Below, piece by piece: positions 36,467 to 47,053 of a stretch of 64,000 nucleotides of DNA. A program made the position numbers and the translations under genes. The first letter of the stretch is position 1. Each line of letters starts with the position of its first letter. This DNA comes from Drosophila miranda (lineage: Eukaryota; Arthropoda; Insecta; Diptera; Drosophilidae), in the NCBI RefSeq assembly GCF_003369915.1, contig NC_046676.1:6138001-6202000 (forward strand), in the 5' to 3' direction. Under the pieces are notes generated by a model, which saw nothing but the letters and a program-made list of their open reading frames with translations, ran no database searches and was not told the origin of the DNA.

Positions 36467-36649
36467 AAATGTATTTTAAAAATACCGCAAATATACTGAC
36501 GAATTCAAGAAGTCCGAATGGTGTATTCGATACCATGCAACAACAAATTTCACGGCCAAAAATTCGCGGTCAACTAAATATAGCTTTATGTAATATGTTA
36601 AGATAACAAGACAACAAATAGATACGAGCGCTTAAACCCTCCCCTCACA

Positions 36650-38230
36650 ATGTTTCGTCGTCAATTCGGAGATGTAATCCGCTGTACGCGACATAGAACG
36701 GTGTTGTTTAGGTCACACCAACTGGTGGCACAAACCCAAACCTGCCATGCGAGTCGATTGAGTCCTTTGCCGGAATATCAAGAGCGTGTCAGAGCGGGCA
36801 AATTGATGCCCGACAATAAACAACTGGAGACCATGAAGGAACTAGATGCCCTGTACCACAGGATTCAAGGCTACAGACCGCGAACCCAAAGCGGGGGCAG
36901 CAGTGGCGGTTTCTTCAACTCCATCTTTGGGCGGAGAAGGACCGACGATGATGACGCAGCAGATGACTTAAACGCAGGCAGCCATGCCCCAATGGGCCTG
37001 TACCTCTATGGCAGTGTGGGGGTGGGGAAAACAACTTTAATGGACCTGTTCTACGACTGCTGCACTCAGGTGACTAATAGATTGCACAACAAACAGAAAC
37101 TTACAAGCAACTTACAAGTTGATAGATCCCTCGCAAGCAACGTGTTCACTTTACAGCCTTCATGAACAGTGTTCATGGGCGCATTCACGAGGCAAAGGAG
37201 CGGCAAGGACCCGTCGATCGGGCATTCAATTCGGAGAAACCAGCTCCTTTTGATCCAACGAAACCCGTGGCAGACATCATAGCCCGCGAGTCCTGGCTGA
37301 TTTGCTTCGATGAGTTTCAGGTGACCGATATAGCCGACGCCATGGTCCTAAAGCGACTCTTTACACATCTCTTCAGAAAAGGCATTGTTATAATTGCCAC
37401 CAGCAATCGGCATCCCGAAGATCTGTATAAAAACGGATTGCAGCGGACCAACTTTCTCCCGTTCATAGCCCTGCTCCAAAGGCGCTGCCAGCTGGCCAAA
37501 CTGGACTCCATCGATTATCGACGCATTGCCCAGTCCGGCGACACCAACTACTTCGTCAAGGGCCAGAGCGATGCGGAGGGCAGTATGAATCGGATGTTTA
37601 AGATACTTTGCGCCGAAGAGAACGACATCATTAGGCCGCGCACCATCACCCACTTTGGAAGAGATCTTACATTCGTTCGCACGTGTGGCCAGGTCTTGGA
37701 CAGCAGTTTTGAAGAGCTCTGCAATCGCGTAAGCGCTCCTTAGCAACATATAATCTTGAAAAAATATTAATATTTTCGCTCACAAAGCCTCTGGCAGGTA
37801 GCGACTACTTGCAGATATCTCAGTTTTTTCACACCGTCCTCATCAGAGATGTGCCCTCGCTGAACCTAAATATCAAGTCACAAATGCGGCGATTTATAAC
37901 GCTGATAGATACGCTCTACGACAACCGAGTGCGCGTGGTAATATCAGCCGACTATCCGCTGGACAATCTATTCCAGGTCACCGATCCCGCTGACATTTCA
38001 GATACGGATCGCATTCTAATGGACGACTTGAAAATCAAACATGGCACGGTGAGTCGATAGGCCTGACGCTAATGATCGTTCCACTATAACAATAGGCTTT
38101 GTTTCAGCACGAATCGAAGTCCAGTGTGTTCACCGGGGAAGAGGAGCTGTTCGCCTTCGAGCGTACGATTTCCAGGCTTTACGAGATGCAGAAACGTGAA
38201 TACTGGGAGCAGTGGGCAAAGCATCGCTGA
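36650..38230 (+). CDS. AFG1/LACE1-type mitochondrial AAA ATPase
   Basis: ATPase family linked to turnover of mitochondrial proteins. Exons 36650-37069, 37138-37728, 37788-38048 and 38108-38230 join in frame to 464 residues, the family length. An Arg-rich N-terminus suggests mitochondrial import. Walker A reads GSVGVGKT (residues about 123-130) and Walker [12 protein letters not shown]. Further AFG1 signatures are [41 protein letters not shown], and the C-terminal [12 protein letters not shown] block. The second exon starts at 37138, not at the later Met at 37162, because QRVHFTAF belongs to the conserved core. D. melanogaster CG8520 is my remembered counterpart. Confidence 0.9.
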
Positions 38231-38337
38231 TACCCCCCAGCCCGACCTCAAACCACAAAAGCAATAGTTTCATTAGTGCAAATAAATTATTCGTATACCT
38301 CGTGTCGGAGTACACTAAAGTTTTCGTTGTAGTTTCA

Positions 38338-38389
38338 CACTAGAAACACAAGCATAGAAATAGATATGGTTGACTTGTCAAAAGTATTA
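38338..38389 (+). repeat. Direct repeat flanking Aldh fragment, left
   Basis: About 50 bp (AGAAACACAAGCATAGAAAT onward) that recur at 38838-38887 with about seven differences. The two copies bracket the aldehyde dehydrogenase fragment. Confidence 0.75.
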
Positions 38390-38409
38390 AAGCAATTTAG
38401 AAACAAATT

Positions 38410-38745
38410 TATTCGAGTCTTTATGTGCCAGCCGGGCTCAGCTGCACTGGCCAATGTTGAAGAAGAGGCCGAAATGGTCCGTCTCCACGGCGTAGTCCAG
38501 GTCCGAAGACTGCCTTCAACCAAGCTTGAATGCCGGGTGGGCAGCCTCCACGGTGGTATCAATATCCTCCTTATCGCCACCCTGAATTTCAGCGATTCTC
38601 TTGTGCCACTCATTGTTGATGAACAGTCCGTATAGAGCACCTCCGGGGTTGTCTTGGGCTGAGGCAAAGCTGCGGCAAAGGGCGCCGCCGGTCTTTAAAA
38701 CGGCCAGTTCGGGACTTCGCAGCTTTGTTTTGTTCCGCAATTGTG
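38410..38745 (-). pseudogene. Aldehyde dehydrogenase (Aldh-type) fragment
   Basis: The minus strand encodes the start of an ALDH, LYG-LFINNEWHK, then EIQ..DKEDIDTTVEAA..AFKLG. It then jumps to LDYAVETDHFGLFFN-GQC, which in a complete ALDH lies more than 200 residues further on and just before the catalytic cysteine segment. A stop separates the two parts and the catalytic region is lost. About 15 residues are also missing between NNEWHK and the AEIQ segment. This is a multiply deleted copy of a mitochondrial Aldh-like gene. It lies between the AFG1-like gene and DERA and is bracketed by direct repeats. Confidence 0.8.
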
Positions 38746-38810
38746 ATGGCAGTGCTTCGATAAATCACGCGACAACTGATCGCTGGTGGTGGCAGTTTCG
38801 CAGCGATCAG

Positions 38811-38820
38811 AACAGCTGAT
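38811..38820. promoter_or_regulatory. Ohler motif 5 E-box (AACAGCTGAT)
   Basis: Perfect AWCAGCTGWT, 242 bp upstream of the DERA start codon; plausible core-promoter element for that gene. Confidence 0.5.
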
Positions 38821-38837
38821 CTTTTCGGTTGAGAAAC

Positions 38838-38887
38838 ACTAGAAAAACAAGCCTAGAAATAGAAGTTGTTGACTTATCAAAAGTTTT
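38838..38887 (+). repeat. Direct repeat flanking Aldh fragment, right
   Basis: Second copy of the repeat at 38338-38389, same orientation. Confidence 0.75.
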
Positions 38888-39061
38888 ATTTCAGTCAAAA
38901 CGTGCTGGTGATATGTTTTGTTATCTGGTGATCGTGTCGTGTGGTAAAATTATCTGTTTAACATTCAGTTCTATTTAAACTAATAAGGTTGAGGTTGGGG
39001 CGGAAGAAGATTAGAAGGTCAAGATCATTTGCATATCTCAGAACGGGGAACAAACCGGAAA

Positions 39062-40220
39062 ATGGACGTAAAAGAGTTTGAAGTGAACAAAACCCTTCCT
39101 TATGGTGAGAAAAACATTTAACGAATAGAGAACTAAACTGAGATTCTTGGTACATTTTCGTAGACCCCTCCCTGCTCGCTGTTAACATTTCACTGCGCCA
39201 GATCGAGGAGATTGCGTCGACTGTGTCCCAGCGCTGCCATGTGAGCGGCGTAAACGAAATTGCCTGGGCCTTGAGGGCGCTGATGCTGACGGATTTGACC
39301 ACTCTGGCGGGTGATGATACGGCGGCCAATGTGCGCAGGCTGTGCCTGCGTGCCTGCTATCCGTTCGAGCCGCAGTTCTTTGACAAATTCTTCGAACGAG
39401 CTCTTCTCTCTGAGATTCATACAGCCGCCGTCTGCGTGTACCCGGCTAGGGTGAAGGATGCCTACCAGGCACTTCAGCAGTACGACAAACTGAACAAGGT
39501 AGCCATCGCAGCGGTAGCGACTGGCTTCCCCACTGGCCAGTATGGACTGCAGACGCGCCTGCAAGAGATTAGTCATGCCATTCTGGCTGGCGCAACCGAA
39601 ATTGATATCGTTATCAACCGTCAACTGGCACTGGTGGGCGACTGGGAGGGCCTCTACAACGAGGTGGTTCTGATGCGCAGTGCATGTGGAAACGCACACT
39701 TGAAGACCATTCTGGCCATAGGCGAGCTCGGGACAATGGAGAATGTAAGCTGATGACCGGCAAGCATAATGGTTGATTGACATCCCCGTTACAGGTTTAC
39801 AAAGCGGCTATGGTATGCATGCTGGCTGGAGCGGACTTTATAAAAACCTCCACGGGGAAGGAGTCTGTGAATGCGACGCTGCCTGTTGGCTTGGTTATGA
39901 TATTCGCCATACAGGAGTTCAAGCGTCGCACTTGCCAGATTGTCGGCCTGAAACCAGCTGGCGGTGTCCGAACTGTGCGAGATGCCATTGCCTGGATGAC
40001 GTTGGTGAACGAGACTCTTGGTATGCGCTGGCTGCGTCCCGAACGTTTCCGTTTTGGTGCGTCGGGTCTACTTGATGACATTGAGAAAGTAGTACGAGAA
40101 GGTGTGGCCAAACTAGAGGCAGAAGAGGCTGAAAAGGCCAAAAAAGGGGAAGCTGTGGTGGAGCAAGACCCCGTGGAAACCCTTTGCAAAGAGCTCCGAA
40201 AGACAAAGCAGGAGAAGTAA
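39062..40220 (+). CDS. Dera: Deoxyribose-phosphate aldolase
   Basis: Splits 2-deoxyribose 5-phosphate into glyceraldehyde 3-phosphate and acetaldehyde in nucleoside breakdown. Exons 39062-39104, 39164-39744 and 39795-40220 join in frame to 349 residues; family members are about 320, and the surplus is a Glu/Lys-rich tail. Schiff-base lysine motif GADFIKTSTGKES is present near residue 225, and the second conserved lysine in IVGLKPAGGVR. Also visible: CVYPARV, AVATGFPTGQ and ATEIDIVINR, all standard class I DERA blocks. It converges on the secreted-protein gene with 122 bp between stops. Confidence 0.93.
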
Positions 40221-40342
40221 GCACAGCTTCGCTATAGCCATCCACTTCTCGCATGGACTACATTTATTACTGCATTTTTATATCGTGACTAAAATTAAAT
40301 GAACAATTTCTATGAGTGATGTTGATCCTGTTCAATCGATTT

Positions 40343-41087
40343 TTAGTCGTAATTGAACTGTGCAGGAGCCGCCATTAGATCCTCCTCCGCCTGCTCTTCG
40401 CCATGCTGCAGCAGTTCTCCGGGGCCAGCCTCTTTGTGTGGCTGATTATCCGGCATCTTCACCTGCATGTCCACAGCAAAGAAGGAATCATCAAAGTTGA
40501 TGCGATTGCGCTCATCCTGCTCCAGGTAGAGTGCCTTGGGCGTCTCCCCTCCCATGGCCTTCTCATATGTATTCAACCACTTCAGATTGAGATTGATATG
40601 CTTGGCTGCCGCATTGAACTTCTTTGGCTTCTTCTTTGGCTTGTCCGCATAGTAATTGTGCTCCTGCTTCTGCGACTCCGGCGGAGGAGCTATCTTCTCC
40701 AGGAGCCTGCTCTTGGCATCCAGTTTGGGATCCACATAGTCGAAGAGGGGCAAATAGAAGTTATACGGTTGCTCTGTGGGCGGCAGCAATAGCTGTTGCG
40801 GCTGCACCTGTTGCTGCACATGGCTGCTGGCTTCCGCCATTGAGTCTTCCTCAATGGCGGGGCCAAAGATTTCGCCAGCTCTCCTGAGCAAATTCTCCAA
40901 ACGCTCAAGGGTTATAATGTGAGGGTGTAGCAGCTGTGCATCATCATGGAGCTGTGCCCGACGTGCTGCTGTGGGGCTGGCCGTGACACTCGAACAGAAG
41001 ATGCACAACAGCAGCTGCAAAGAACATAGAATTAGGACCGAAACCGGATCCTTCACTCTTTCCACTCACAATCAATATGCCACTCAT
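40343..41087 (-). CDS. Secreted protein of unknown function
   Basis: Minus-strand exons 41070-41087 and 40343-41014, with a 55-bp intron, give 229 residues. With this join the N-terminus MSGILILLLCIFCSSVTA is a clean signal peptide, likely cut before SPTAARR. An unspliced start further in would give a poorer leader. The mature part is mostly polar: a Gln/Pro-rich stretch, a Lys-rich patch (KPKKKPKKFNAAAKHINLNL) with possible dibasic sites, then a WLNTYEKAMGGE segment and an acidic end. There are no cysteines in the mature part that I can see. It could be a neuropeptide-like or cuticle-associated precursor; I do not recognise it. Confidence 0.7.
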
Positions 41088-41860
41088 GTTGCCTTTGATG
41101 TCAAACCCAAATCCAAATCCAAACACTTTAAATGGTCCACTTTCGGTTTCACATGCACTGCTCTCTGACTGAAGCACCTTCACTTTCAAAGATCTCACAC
41201 GAAGTAAGGCCTGCTTTGGGCAAGCCTATTCATTTATAGTCGCTCTCCATGCTCCATGCTCCCATGCTCCACGCTCAAACGGAAGCTCGGAAGTCTCCAC
41301 CATCAATGGCCCAACAACAACAGTCCAACAGCCAAGGAGCAGAGCAGTTTGGCTGGGAGAAAACAAGTTTCTCACACAAGAAAATAAATATGTAACGAGC
41401 CAAACTAGACATGCACGCCAAATCAAATCTTTGCCTGTGTGCACGACGCTCTTGTGCATAATAATTTTAATGTAACAGCAGCGCATTGGCGTTGCAGTTG
41501 AACAAACTGGAATGGAAGTACCGGCGAGGTGACTAACAGTTTGTCACTCAGGCAATTGCCATCGCCGCTGAAGAAATTGTCCAATTTCAGGCGGTGGCCA
41601 GAGAAAAGTCGGCCGTCGGCCGCCTGCCTCGTCTTTTGCTTCGACTGTAAGTGCATTGACCCACACAATTATTTCCGCAGCAATGGGGACGAATGTGTGA
41701 ACGCGTTTCGATTGTCTTGCGATCCATAGCCGTAAAAGTGCAAGTTCAAAGTTACAGGAAATGTTTAGTGTGCGGCGGCATAATGGGAAAAGTGTAACGA
41801 CCATAACTTGTTCATTGACTCGGACATCGGTTCGTAATTTATTAAACGGTTTCGCTCACA
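41088..41860. other. Spacer between secreted-protein gene and Nup54
   Basis: Contains the presumed promoter of the secreted-protein gene and the 3' side of Nup54. No gene, repeat or motif stands out; the short open frames here are not family-like. Confidence 0.5.
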
Positions 41861-43776
41861 TTATGCCTGCTTAAGTTCGGGCAATCCTTTAACAATAACA
41901 TCAAGGGCTTTGAGGTCCTTATTGACAGTCTCACTCAGCACTTTCATGGCGCGCTGTTGCATGATCAAAAAATTCTTCATCTCATCCTCGGCCTCCGGGT
42001 CCATCGTATACTCGCACCCACCATTGCCAGCAAACTGATTCCGCTGCATTCGCATCTGGGATAGCAGCTCGCTGAGCCGCCCCTTAAACTGTGTGGGTGC
42101 CGATACAACGGCCTGCATGCTCTGCAGCTTGGTGCGCAAGGCCTCCTCTTCGGGTGTCAGCGAGGAGCCCACCTTCCGTGTGCACTCTTGCTTCACAATT
42201 ATCTGTTTGATGTAAGAATAAGTTATCAGCCTTCCAACAAGGATTATTTCTCTCTTACCCTAAGTATGCGATGACTAAGCTCAGCCAGCTTGCGCTTATG
42301 CTCCAATATTTTGGCCGAAGCCATGCAATGCCGGTGTCTCAGCTCCGTCAGTTCTCCTTCCACTTTCTTCATGTACAGGGCATGCGTGTCTGTTTCCTGC
42401 TCCTGGCATTTGACGCGCCATTTCAAGTCGTTGAAGCCAATCATTGGCACTGGTAGGAATTTACCAGCGTCTGGATTATCCAAATTGGCTTGACGCCACA
42501 TTCGCGGATCTACGCCTCTGGGAGGATTCTCCAAATATTCCTTCAGTTGATCCTCGTCAGGCAGTACTAGGGCCAATGATTCCACAATCCCCAGATTCGT
42601 TAGCTGAGGTTTCAGCGATGCCTGGTTTAAATAGTTTGAGAGCTCAGTGGCCAATATCCGCTTTCCCTCGTTCGGTGCATGCTGCAGTTTCTCATCCACG
42701 TAGATAACCATCTGACACTTTTTATTCTCCAACTCTTTTATGGTTTCAACGTGCACCATCATGTTGGGCTTGCCGCCAAACAAACTGTGAAGGGTTTGAA
42801 TCACTTGTTGCTGGTGCGGCCTGAAAAGTGAACGTATCATATTGAATATAATTGTGCGTGGAGGATATGGCGTCTACTTACTTGATGACCGAAAGGTCCC
42901 TGTCAAAGTTAAGAGCCACTAGTCCCAGTTTGTTATCCTTGCCGGGCATGCGACTGTACCCGATGGCTTTGAAGCGACATAGGTAATTCTCCGGCGTGAT
43001 ATCAACTGGCGGCGCACTCTGCGAATAGAAAAGCTTTCCAGTACCCCACATGGACTGCAGGTAGTTCCATTTGGCCACAATGCTGTCACGCTCATCGCCA
43101 AATATTGAGACATTCAGAATGGATTGAGCAAACGCCTCATCGGCTGATATGGGTGCTGGCTGCTGTTGAGGCTGGCCCAGCATAAAACTGGTACCACCGA
43201 ATCCACCAAAGCCAGGAGTAACTGTGGTATTCGACGGCTTTCCGAAGTCTGCAAAACAAACAAGTTAGAAATATTACGGATACGAATCTGAATATGATAG
43301 TAGAACTCACTGGAGCCAAACACGCTGCCGCCAAATCCCGTTGTCTGGCCAGTTCCAAAGCCACCGAAAGCTGGAGCCGTGGTCGTTGTTGCCCCAAAGC
43401 CTGCAAATCCACTCGCAGGTGCTGTGCTGGTCGCGGCCTGCTGACCAAATCCACTAAAAGCTGTATTTGTCGCTGGAGCTGCAAACAAACCTCCCTGACC
43501 TGCTGCCGGGGCAGCACCGAATCCACCAAAACCACCACCAAGTCCTGTTGTGGCTGGTGTTGTCTGGGCACCGCCAAAACCTTGCGCTGCAGTAGGAGCT
43601 CCAAAGCCTTGCCCAGCCGTGGGAGTGCCGAAAGCAGTTCCGCCTCCAAAAGCAGGCGTCGCTGTTGCGGTTCCAAATGCTGGAGCAGCTGACGCCGGGG
43701 CGCCGAACGCAGACACTGCTTGACCAGCTCCGGGCGTCGATCCAAATGGTGAACCGAACATGCCGCCAGCTTCCAT
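41861..43776 (-). CDS. Nup54: Nucleoporin Nup54
   Basis: Central-channel nucleoporin of the Nup62-Nup58-Nup54 complex. Minus-strand exons 43311-43776, 42882-43248, 42259-42820 and 41861-42202 join in frame to 578 residues. The first about 170 residues are FG repeats (GAPTAAQGFGG, FAGFGATTTT, FGGFGTGQTT). The conserved folded part follows, with WNYLQSMWGTG, DITPENYLCRFKAIGYS, GVDPRMWRQANLDNPD and an alpha-helical C-terminal coiled coil (GRLSELLSQMRMQRNQF). Start chosen at MEAGGMFGS, directly before the repeats. Introns are 55-62 bp. It is divergent from the small membrane-protein gene with 148 bp between the start codons. Confidence 0.94.
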
Positions 43777-43924
43777 GTGGGGAGATAAGCAAAACAAATG
43801 ATTGGGTCAATGATTTTTATTCAGCTTCCGCCGTGGGTTCTTATCTGTGATAACAGTGTCCGAAATTCTAATTTCTAAACTAGCAATAGTTTTCTTCGGA
43901 CACTGAACGCAACAGGTTGAAAAA

Positions 43925-44164
43925 ATGGCTGTTCTTATTTTGATTTTCTTGGTGCTAGCCTCAGCGGCGTATGTGGCGTACATTATCCTCAAGAAAGGGT
44001 GAGTTCGCTAATATCTTTTGATGTTCACGACCATTATCAAATGATCCTGTTGCAGCATCAATCCAAGGGACATTCGCATACACAGTATACAGGATGCCAA
44101 AAAATTACTTCAGCTACCACCAAGTGGGGCCGGGCCCCACAGATACTTGGAAAAAAGGGCTTGA
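43925..44164 (+). CDS. 60-residue single-pass membrane protein
   Basis: Exons 43925-43998 and 44056-44164, joined across a 57-bp GT-AG intron, encode 60 residues. A strong N-terminal membrane helix (LILIFLVLASAAYVAYIIL) is followed by a basic, conserved-looking tail (NPRDIRIHSIQDAKKLLQLP) ending RYLEKRA. Neither exon alone looks like a gene; the joined frame with a clean intron does. It shares a short divergent promoter with Nup54. Type III or tail-in membrane topology is inferred. No family recognised. Confidence 0.65.
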
Positions 44165-44636
44165 AGAGGCTGCGATTGTTTTCATTGCAACTCACTTTTG
44201 GCCGGCGTGCTCGCTCCCAGCGGTGTACTCGATCCAAAAAAGGACATGATGTGGCAAACGTATGAATGAACCGATTCCAACTAAATGAGTTTGCTTTTTC
44301 TTGGGTGCTCTTCCTTTATTTTATTTTAACAAAAGTGTATCCTAATAAACGTAAAAATTTGGCGCTTTCTGAAATCTTGTGTTTTTTTGTTAGGGATGCA
44401 AGAAGGCCGATTGTTTAAATATCGATGCAGCTTTAAAATTCCTATCGCCATTGCCGGTCACAAATGTCAACATATCTTCACAGGGCCGCTTCTTCTCCTG
44501 GAGAGTATATAAAATATTATTAATAATAAATTAGTATTATTGAATTCAATTATTCTATCAAACATTCGAATGAACGATTGAAAACGGTACAAATCTATGA
44601 ATATCGCAACCGACAGTCGAAACTGGCAGCAGAGCC
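44165..44636. other. Spacer before the BolA gene
   Basis: AT-rich, with the likely 3' end of the 60-residue gene (AATAAACG near 44345). Nothing else is supported. Confidence 0.4.
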
Positions 44637-44644
44637 AATCGATA
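44637..44644. promoter_or_regulatory. DRE (AATCGATA) before the BolA gene
   Basis: Matches WATCGATW and lies 56 bp before the BolA start codon; probable core-promoter element. This site is not present before the second BolA copy at the window end. Confidence 0.55.
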
Positions 44645-44699
44645 CTTAATACTACCACCTCTACCTCAGAATTTGCCTCGTTTTAAAAATTCCACCAAA

Positions 44700-44969
44700 A
44701 TGAGTAAATACAGCTCAAAGTATTTGGAGGACAAGCTTAAACAAGAGCTTGAAGCCAAGTACGTGAATGTGGTCGATGAATCAGACGGCTGCGGAGGAAA
44801 ATTCAGCGTGATTATTGTATCGGAAGCATTCAAAGGCAAGACGTTGCTACAGAAACACAGATTAGTCAACACGACGCTGGCCGAAGAACTAAAAGAAATA
44901 CACGCTTTCTCGCAAAAGTCATACACGCCCGAAGAGTGGGAGAAAGTGCAGCAACAGCAGCAACAATAA
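44700..44969 (+). CDS. BolA-like protein (BolA2 type)
   Basis: Single-exon gene of 89 residues. BolA proteins work with monothiol glutaredoxins in iron-sulphur cluster trafficking. The core is visible as VDESDGCGGKFSVIIVSEAF, then KTLLQKHRLVNTTLAEELKE, IHAFSQKSYTPEEW and a polyglutamine tail. The conserved Cys in DGCGG and His in KHRLVN fit the cytosolic BolA2 type. Start set at MSKYSSKYLE; an upstream ATG in the same frame would add nine residues not expected in the family. Mevalonate kinase starts 317 nt downstream on the same strand. A near-identical start of this gene recurs at 63893. Confidence 0.92.
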   Translation: MSKYSSKYLEDKLKQELEAKYVNVVDESDGCGGKFSVIIVSEAFKGKTLLQKHRLVNTTLAEELKEIHAFSQKSYTPEEWEKVQQQQQQ

Positions 44970-45286
44970 GCCGTAACCTGTTGTCGTTCGTTTGTAGTTT
45001 GAATTTTTGCGTGCGATGATCGGAACCAGTATAGACGAAACCAGCCACCACCGAAAACAGTGAACAGTTGAACAAAGAAAGTGAAAGGGAAACAACAGAC
45101 AACTGGACCGGAGTGGAGTTTGGAGTTGCTAAATAAACTACGCAAATGATCCGCTAAATGCATACGTTACATAAAAAAACAATAAAAACTTAAGTACTCG
45201 ACGTATAGACAACTTTTTGTACGCTCTCCATTACAATTTTAAATTGCTGATATACCGATAAAGACAACTCGCCGCAGAACAATACA

Positions 45287-46459
45287 ATGCTCAAGTTCCA
45301 GGTCCACTCTCCGGGCAAGGTCATTCTCCATGGGGAACACGCTGTTGTCTACAATAGGCCCGCCCTGGCAGCTGTGGTTGGGCTGGGCACCAATCTCCAG
45401 TTCCGCCAGGAGGCGGACAGCCAGGTAGCCAGCTTCCAGCTGGAGGCTCTCAACTGCACCCTGGAGATACAGCTTGCCGACTTTAATGCGTTTCTCGAAA
45501 ACTTCCGCAGCAAGTATCCGGCGGACAGCACGGCCAAGCTGATGGAGGAGGTGCGAGGGGAAGTTTCCAAGCAACTGGAAAGAGCTGCCGGCAGCACAAC
45601 AAAGCCTCATACCCAACGGGCGTTCATATCCATCTACTATTTGTTGGCGGGAGCTATACTCTCATCGCCAAAAGATCCCAAGCTGACTCTTCAAACCGGT
45701 TTCCAGGTGCAGGTAGAAACCGAACTGAACGTGGGCGCCGGGTTGGGTAGTTCTGCTTCATTTGGAGCCGCCTTGGCAGCCGCTTTTCTAATCTTGTCCG
45801 GTCACTTTGACCAGGAGAGCTACTTGCAGGAGGAAAATCAGGCTCTTATCTCGAGCTGGGCCTACGAATCGGAACGAGTCAATCATGGAACACCATCCGG
45901 GCTGGACAACACAGTGTGCACCTACGGCGGCATGTTGCGCTATGTGAAAGGACAAGGATTTCAGTCCCTGCGCATACAGAAACCGCTCAACATTCTGCTC
46001 GTTGACAGTCGCGTGAGCCGCAGTACGGCAGACATCGTGGCTAAGGTTCGCCACTTAGCTGAAGGCTTTCCTCAGCTCATTGAAGCGATTTGGCAAGCCT
46101 GTGAGGAGCTGGTGACGGCAGCTGTCCCACTTTACGAGAGCTTCGGCAATGCTCAGGACGACAGTGCAAAGTTTGAAAAACTCGAACGCCTCTTCCAAAT
46201 TAACAACGATCTTCTGAAGGCTATTGGTGTGTCGCACCCCAAACTGGAACAAATATTCACCATTGCGTTTAAGAGAGGCTTCTTCTCGAAGCTAACAGGC
46301 GCCGGAGCTGGTGGCTATGCAATTGTCCTGCTGCCAGAGAACTACGATTGCAACGAAGTGTACTGGAAGCTTAAGGAGGAACTGGAGTCGGCGGGTTTTG
46401 GCGTTCATGTGACGACAGCTGGCGGCGTTGGATTACGTGTTAGCTCTTTGGATGATTGA
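45287..46459 (+). CDS. Mvk: Mevalonate kinase
   Basis: Phosphorylates mevalonate in the mevalonate pathway; single exon, 390 residues, the family length. GHMP kinase motifs are all present: SPGKVILHGEHAVVYNRPAL at the N-terminus, the ATP-binding loop VGAGLGSSASFGAAL near residue 150, GTPSGLDNTVCTYGG with the catalytic Asp near 205, and the C-terminal KLTGAGAGGYAIVLL near 335. It follows the BolA gene closely; there is no obvious promoter motif in the 317-nt gap, so a shared transcript is possible. AATAAA at about 46522 ends the gene, which converges on spt4 with 103 bp between stops. Confidence 0.95.
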   Translation: MLKFQVHSPGKVILHGEHAVVYNRPALAAVVGLGTNLQFRQEADSQVASFQLEALNCTLEIQLADFNAFLENFRSKYPADSTAKLMEEVRGEVSKQLERAAGSTTKPHTQRAFISIYYLLAGAILSSPKDPKLTLQTGFQVQVETELNVGAGLGSSASFGAALAAAFLILSGHFDQESYLQEENQALISSWAYESERVNHGTPSGLDNTVCTYGGMLRYVKGQGFQSLRIQKPLNILLVDSRVSRSTADIVAKVRHLAEGFPQLIEAIWQACEELVTAAVPLYESFGNAQDDSAKFEKLERLFQINNDLLKAIGVSHPKLEQIFTIAFKRGFFSKLTGAGAGGYAIVLLPENYDCNEVYWKLKEELESAGFGVHVTTAGGVGLRVSSLDD

Positions 46460-46562
46460 TCCAACACTTGCTCCATTTTGTATTGCTATTGTTTGTATTC
46501 GTGGTTTTGTTATGACTTAAAAATAAAGATTTGCATTTGTATTTTGTACGGCCAAAAACTAT

Positions 46563-47051
46563 TTAGCGTTGACTCCTATCGCGGGATTTGTAGACAATAC
46601 CCCGGTTCTTCATATCTCTTAAAGTTGATTGAGGTAAAGTTCCTGATACGGATATAGCATAGATGCCGCGTGTAAATCGAGCTGCAATATACATACAATT
46701 TAAATTAAAAACTGTCTGTCAGTGCAGCACTCCATTGAGATTAATTTACCTAATCGCTGCCATTTCGCCACCCAGGAATCGGTGGGTGTTGTCAAAGCTA
46801 TAAGCCCATCAAAATTGTTGCTGGTGTGGTCGTACACATTATCTTTGTTGCCTTTCATGCGCAAGAACTCTTCGCAGTTTTCGCAGCCGTCAGTCTCAAA
46901 TTGATCAAAACTCTGAAAGACGCGATTGATGATTTGATGCGTGATTTGATGCAGAGTTGAGCAAGCAACCAAGTTAACCTACCTTCACCAAGGAACAAAC
47001 CAGGCACGCCCGCAGACCCCTCAGATCCTTGGGTATCGCGTCAAAGGACAT
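46563..47051 (-). CDS. spt4: Transcription elongation factor Spt4
   Basis: DSIF subunit that pairs with Spt5 on RNA polymerase II. Minus-strand exons 46983-47051, 46750-46912 and 46563-46681 join in frame to 116 residues, exactly the fly family length. The zinc finger is intact (RACLVC..VK and DGCENCEEF), followed by SWVAKWQRLARFTRGIYAI and the end NRGIVYKSRDRSQ. Only two bases separate the start codon from a long A-tract that ends the dispersed repeat at 47054-47244, so the original 5' untranslated region appears displaced or replaced. Confidence 0.95.
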
Positions 47052-47053
47052 CG

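Noticed and set aside
36489-36512. Motif 6 copy near the AFG1 promoter as proof that the AT-rich repeat reaches there
   Set aside because: Only the motif and a GACGAATTCAAG phrase match; too short to call a repeat copy.
37162-37743. Separate gene starting at 37162
   Set aside because: It is exon 2 of the AFG1-like gene; conserved residues lie before this Met and the frame continues across a splice at 37728.
40343-41065. Unspliced start for the secreted protein (240 residues)
   Set aside because: Splicing 41070 to 41014 gives a far better signal peptide and uses consensus sites.
43294-43692. Long open frames antisense to and overlapping Nup54
   Set aside because: They are produced by the GC-rich FG-repeat coding sequence; Cys/Ser/Lys-rich translation without family resemblance.
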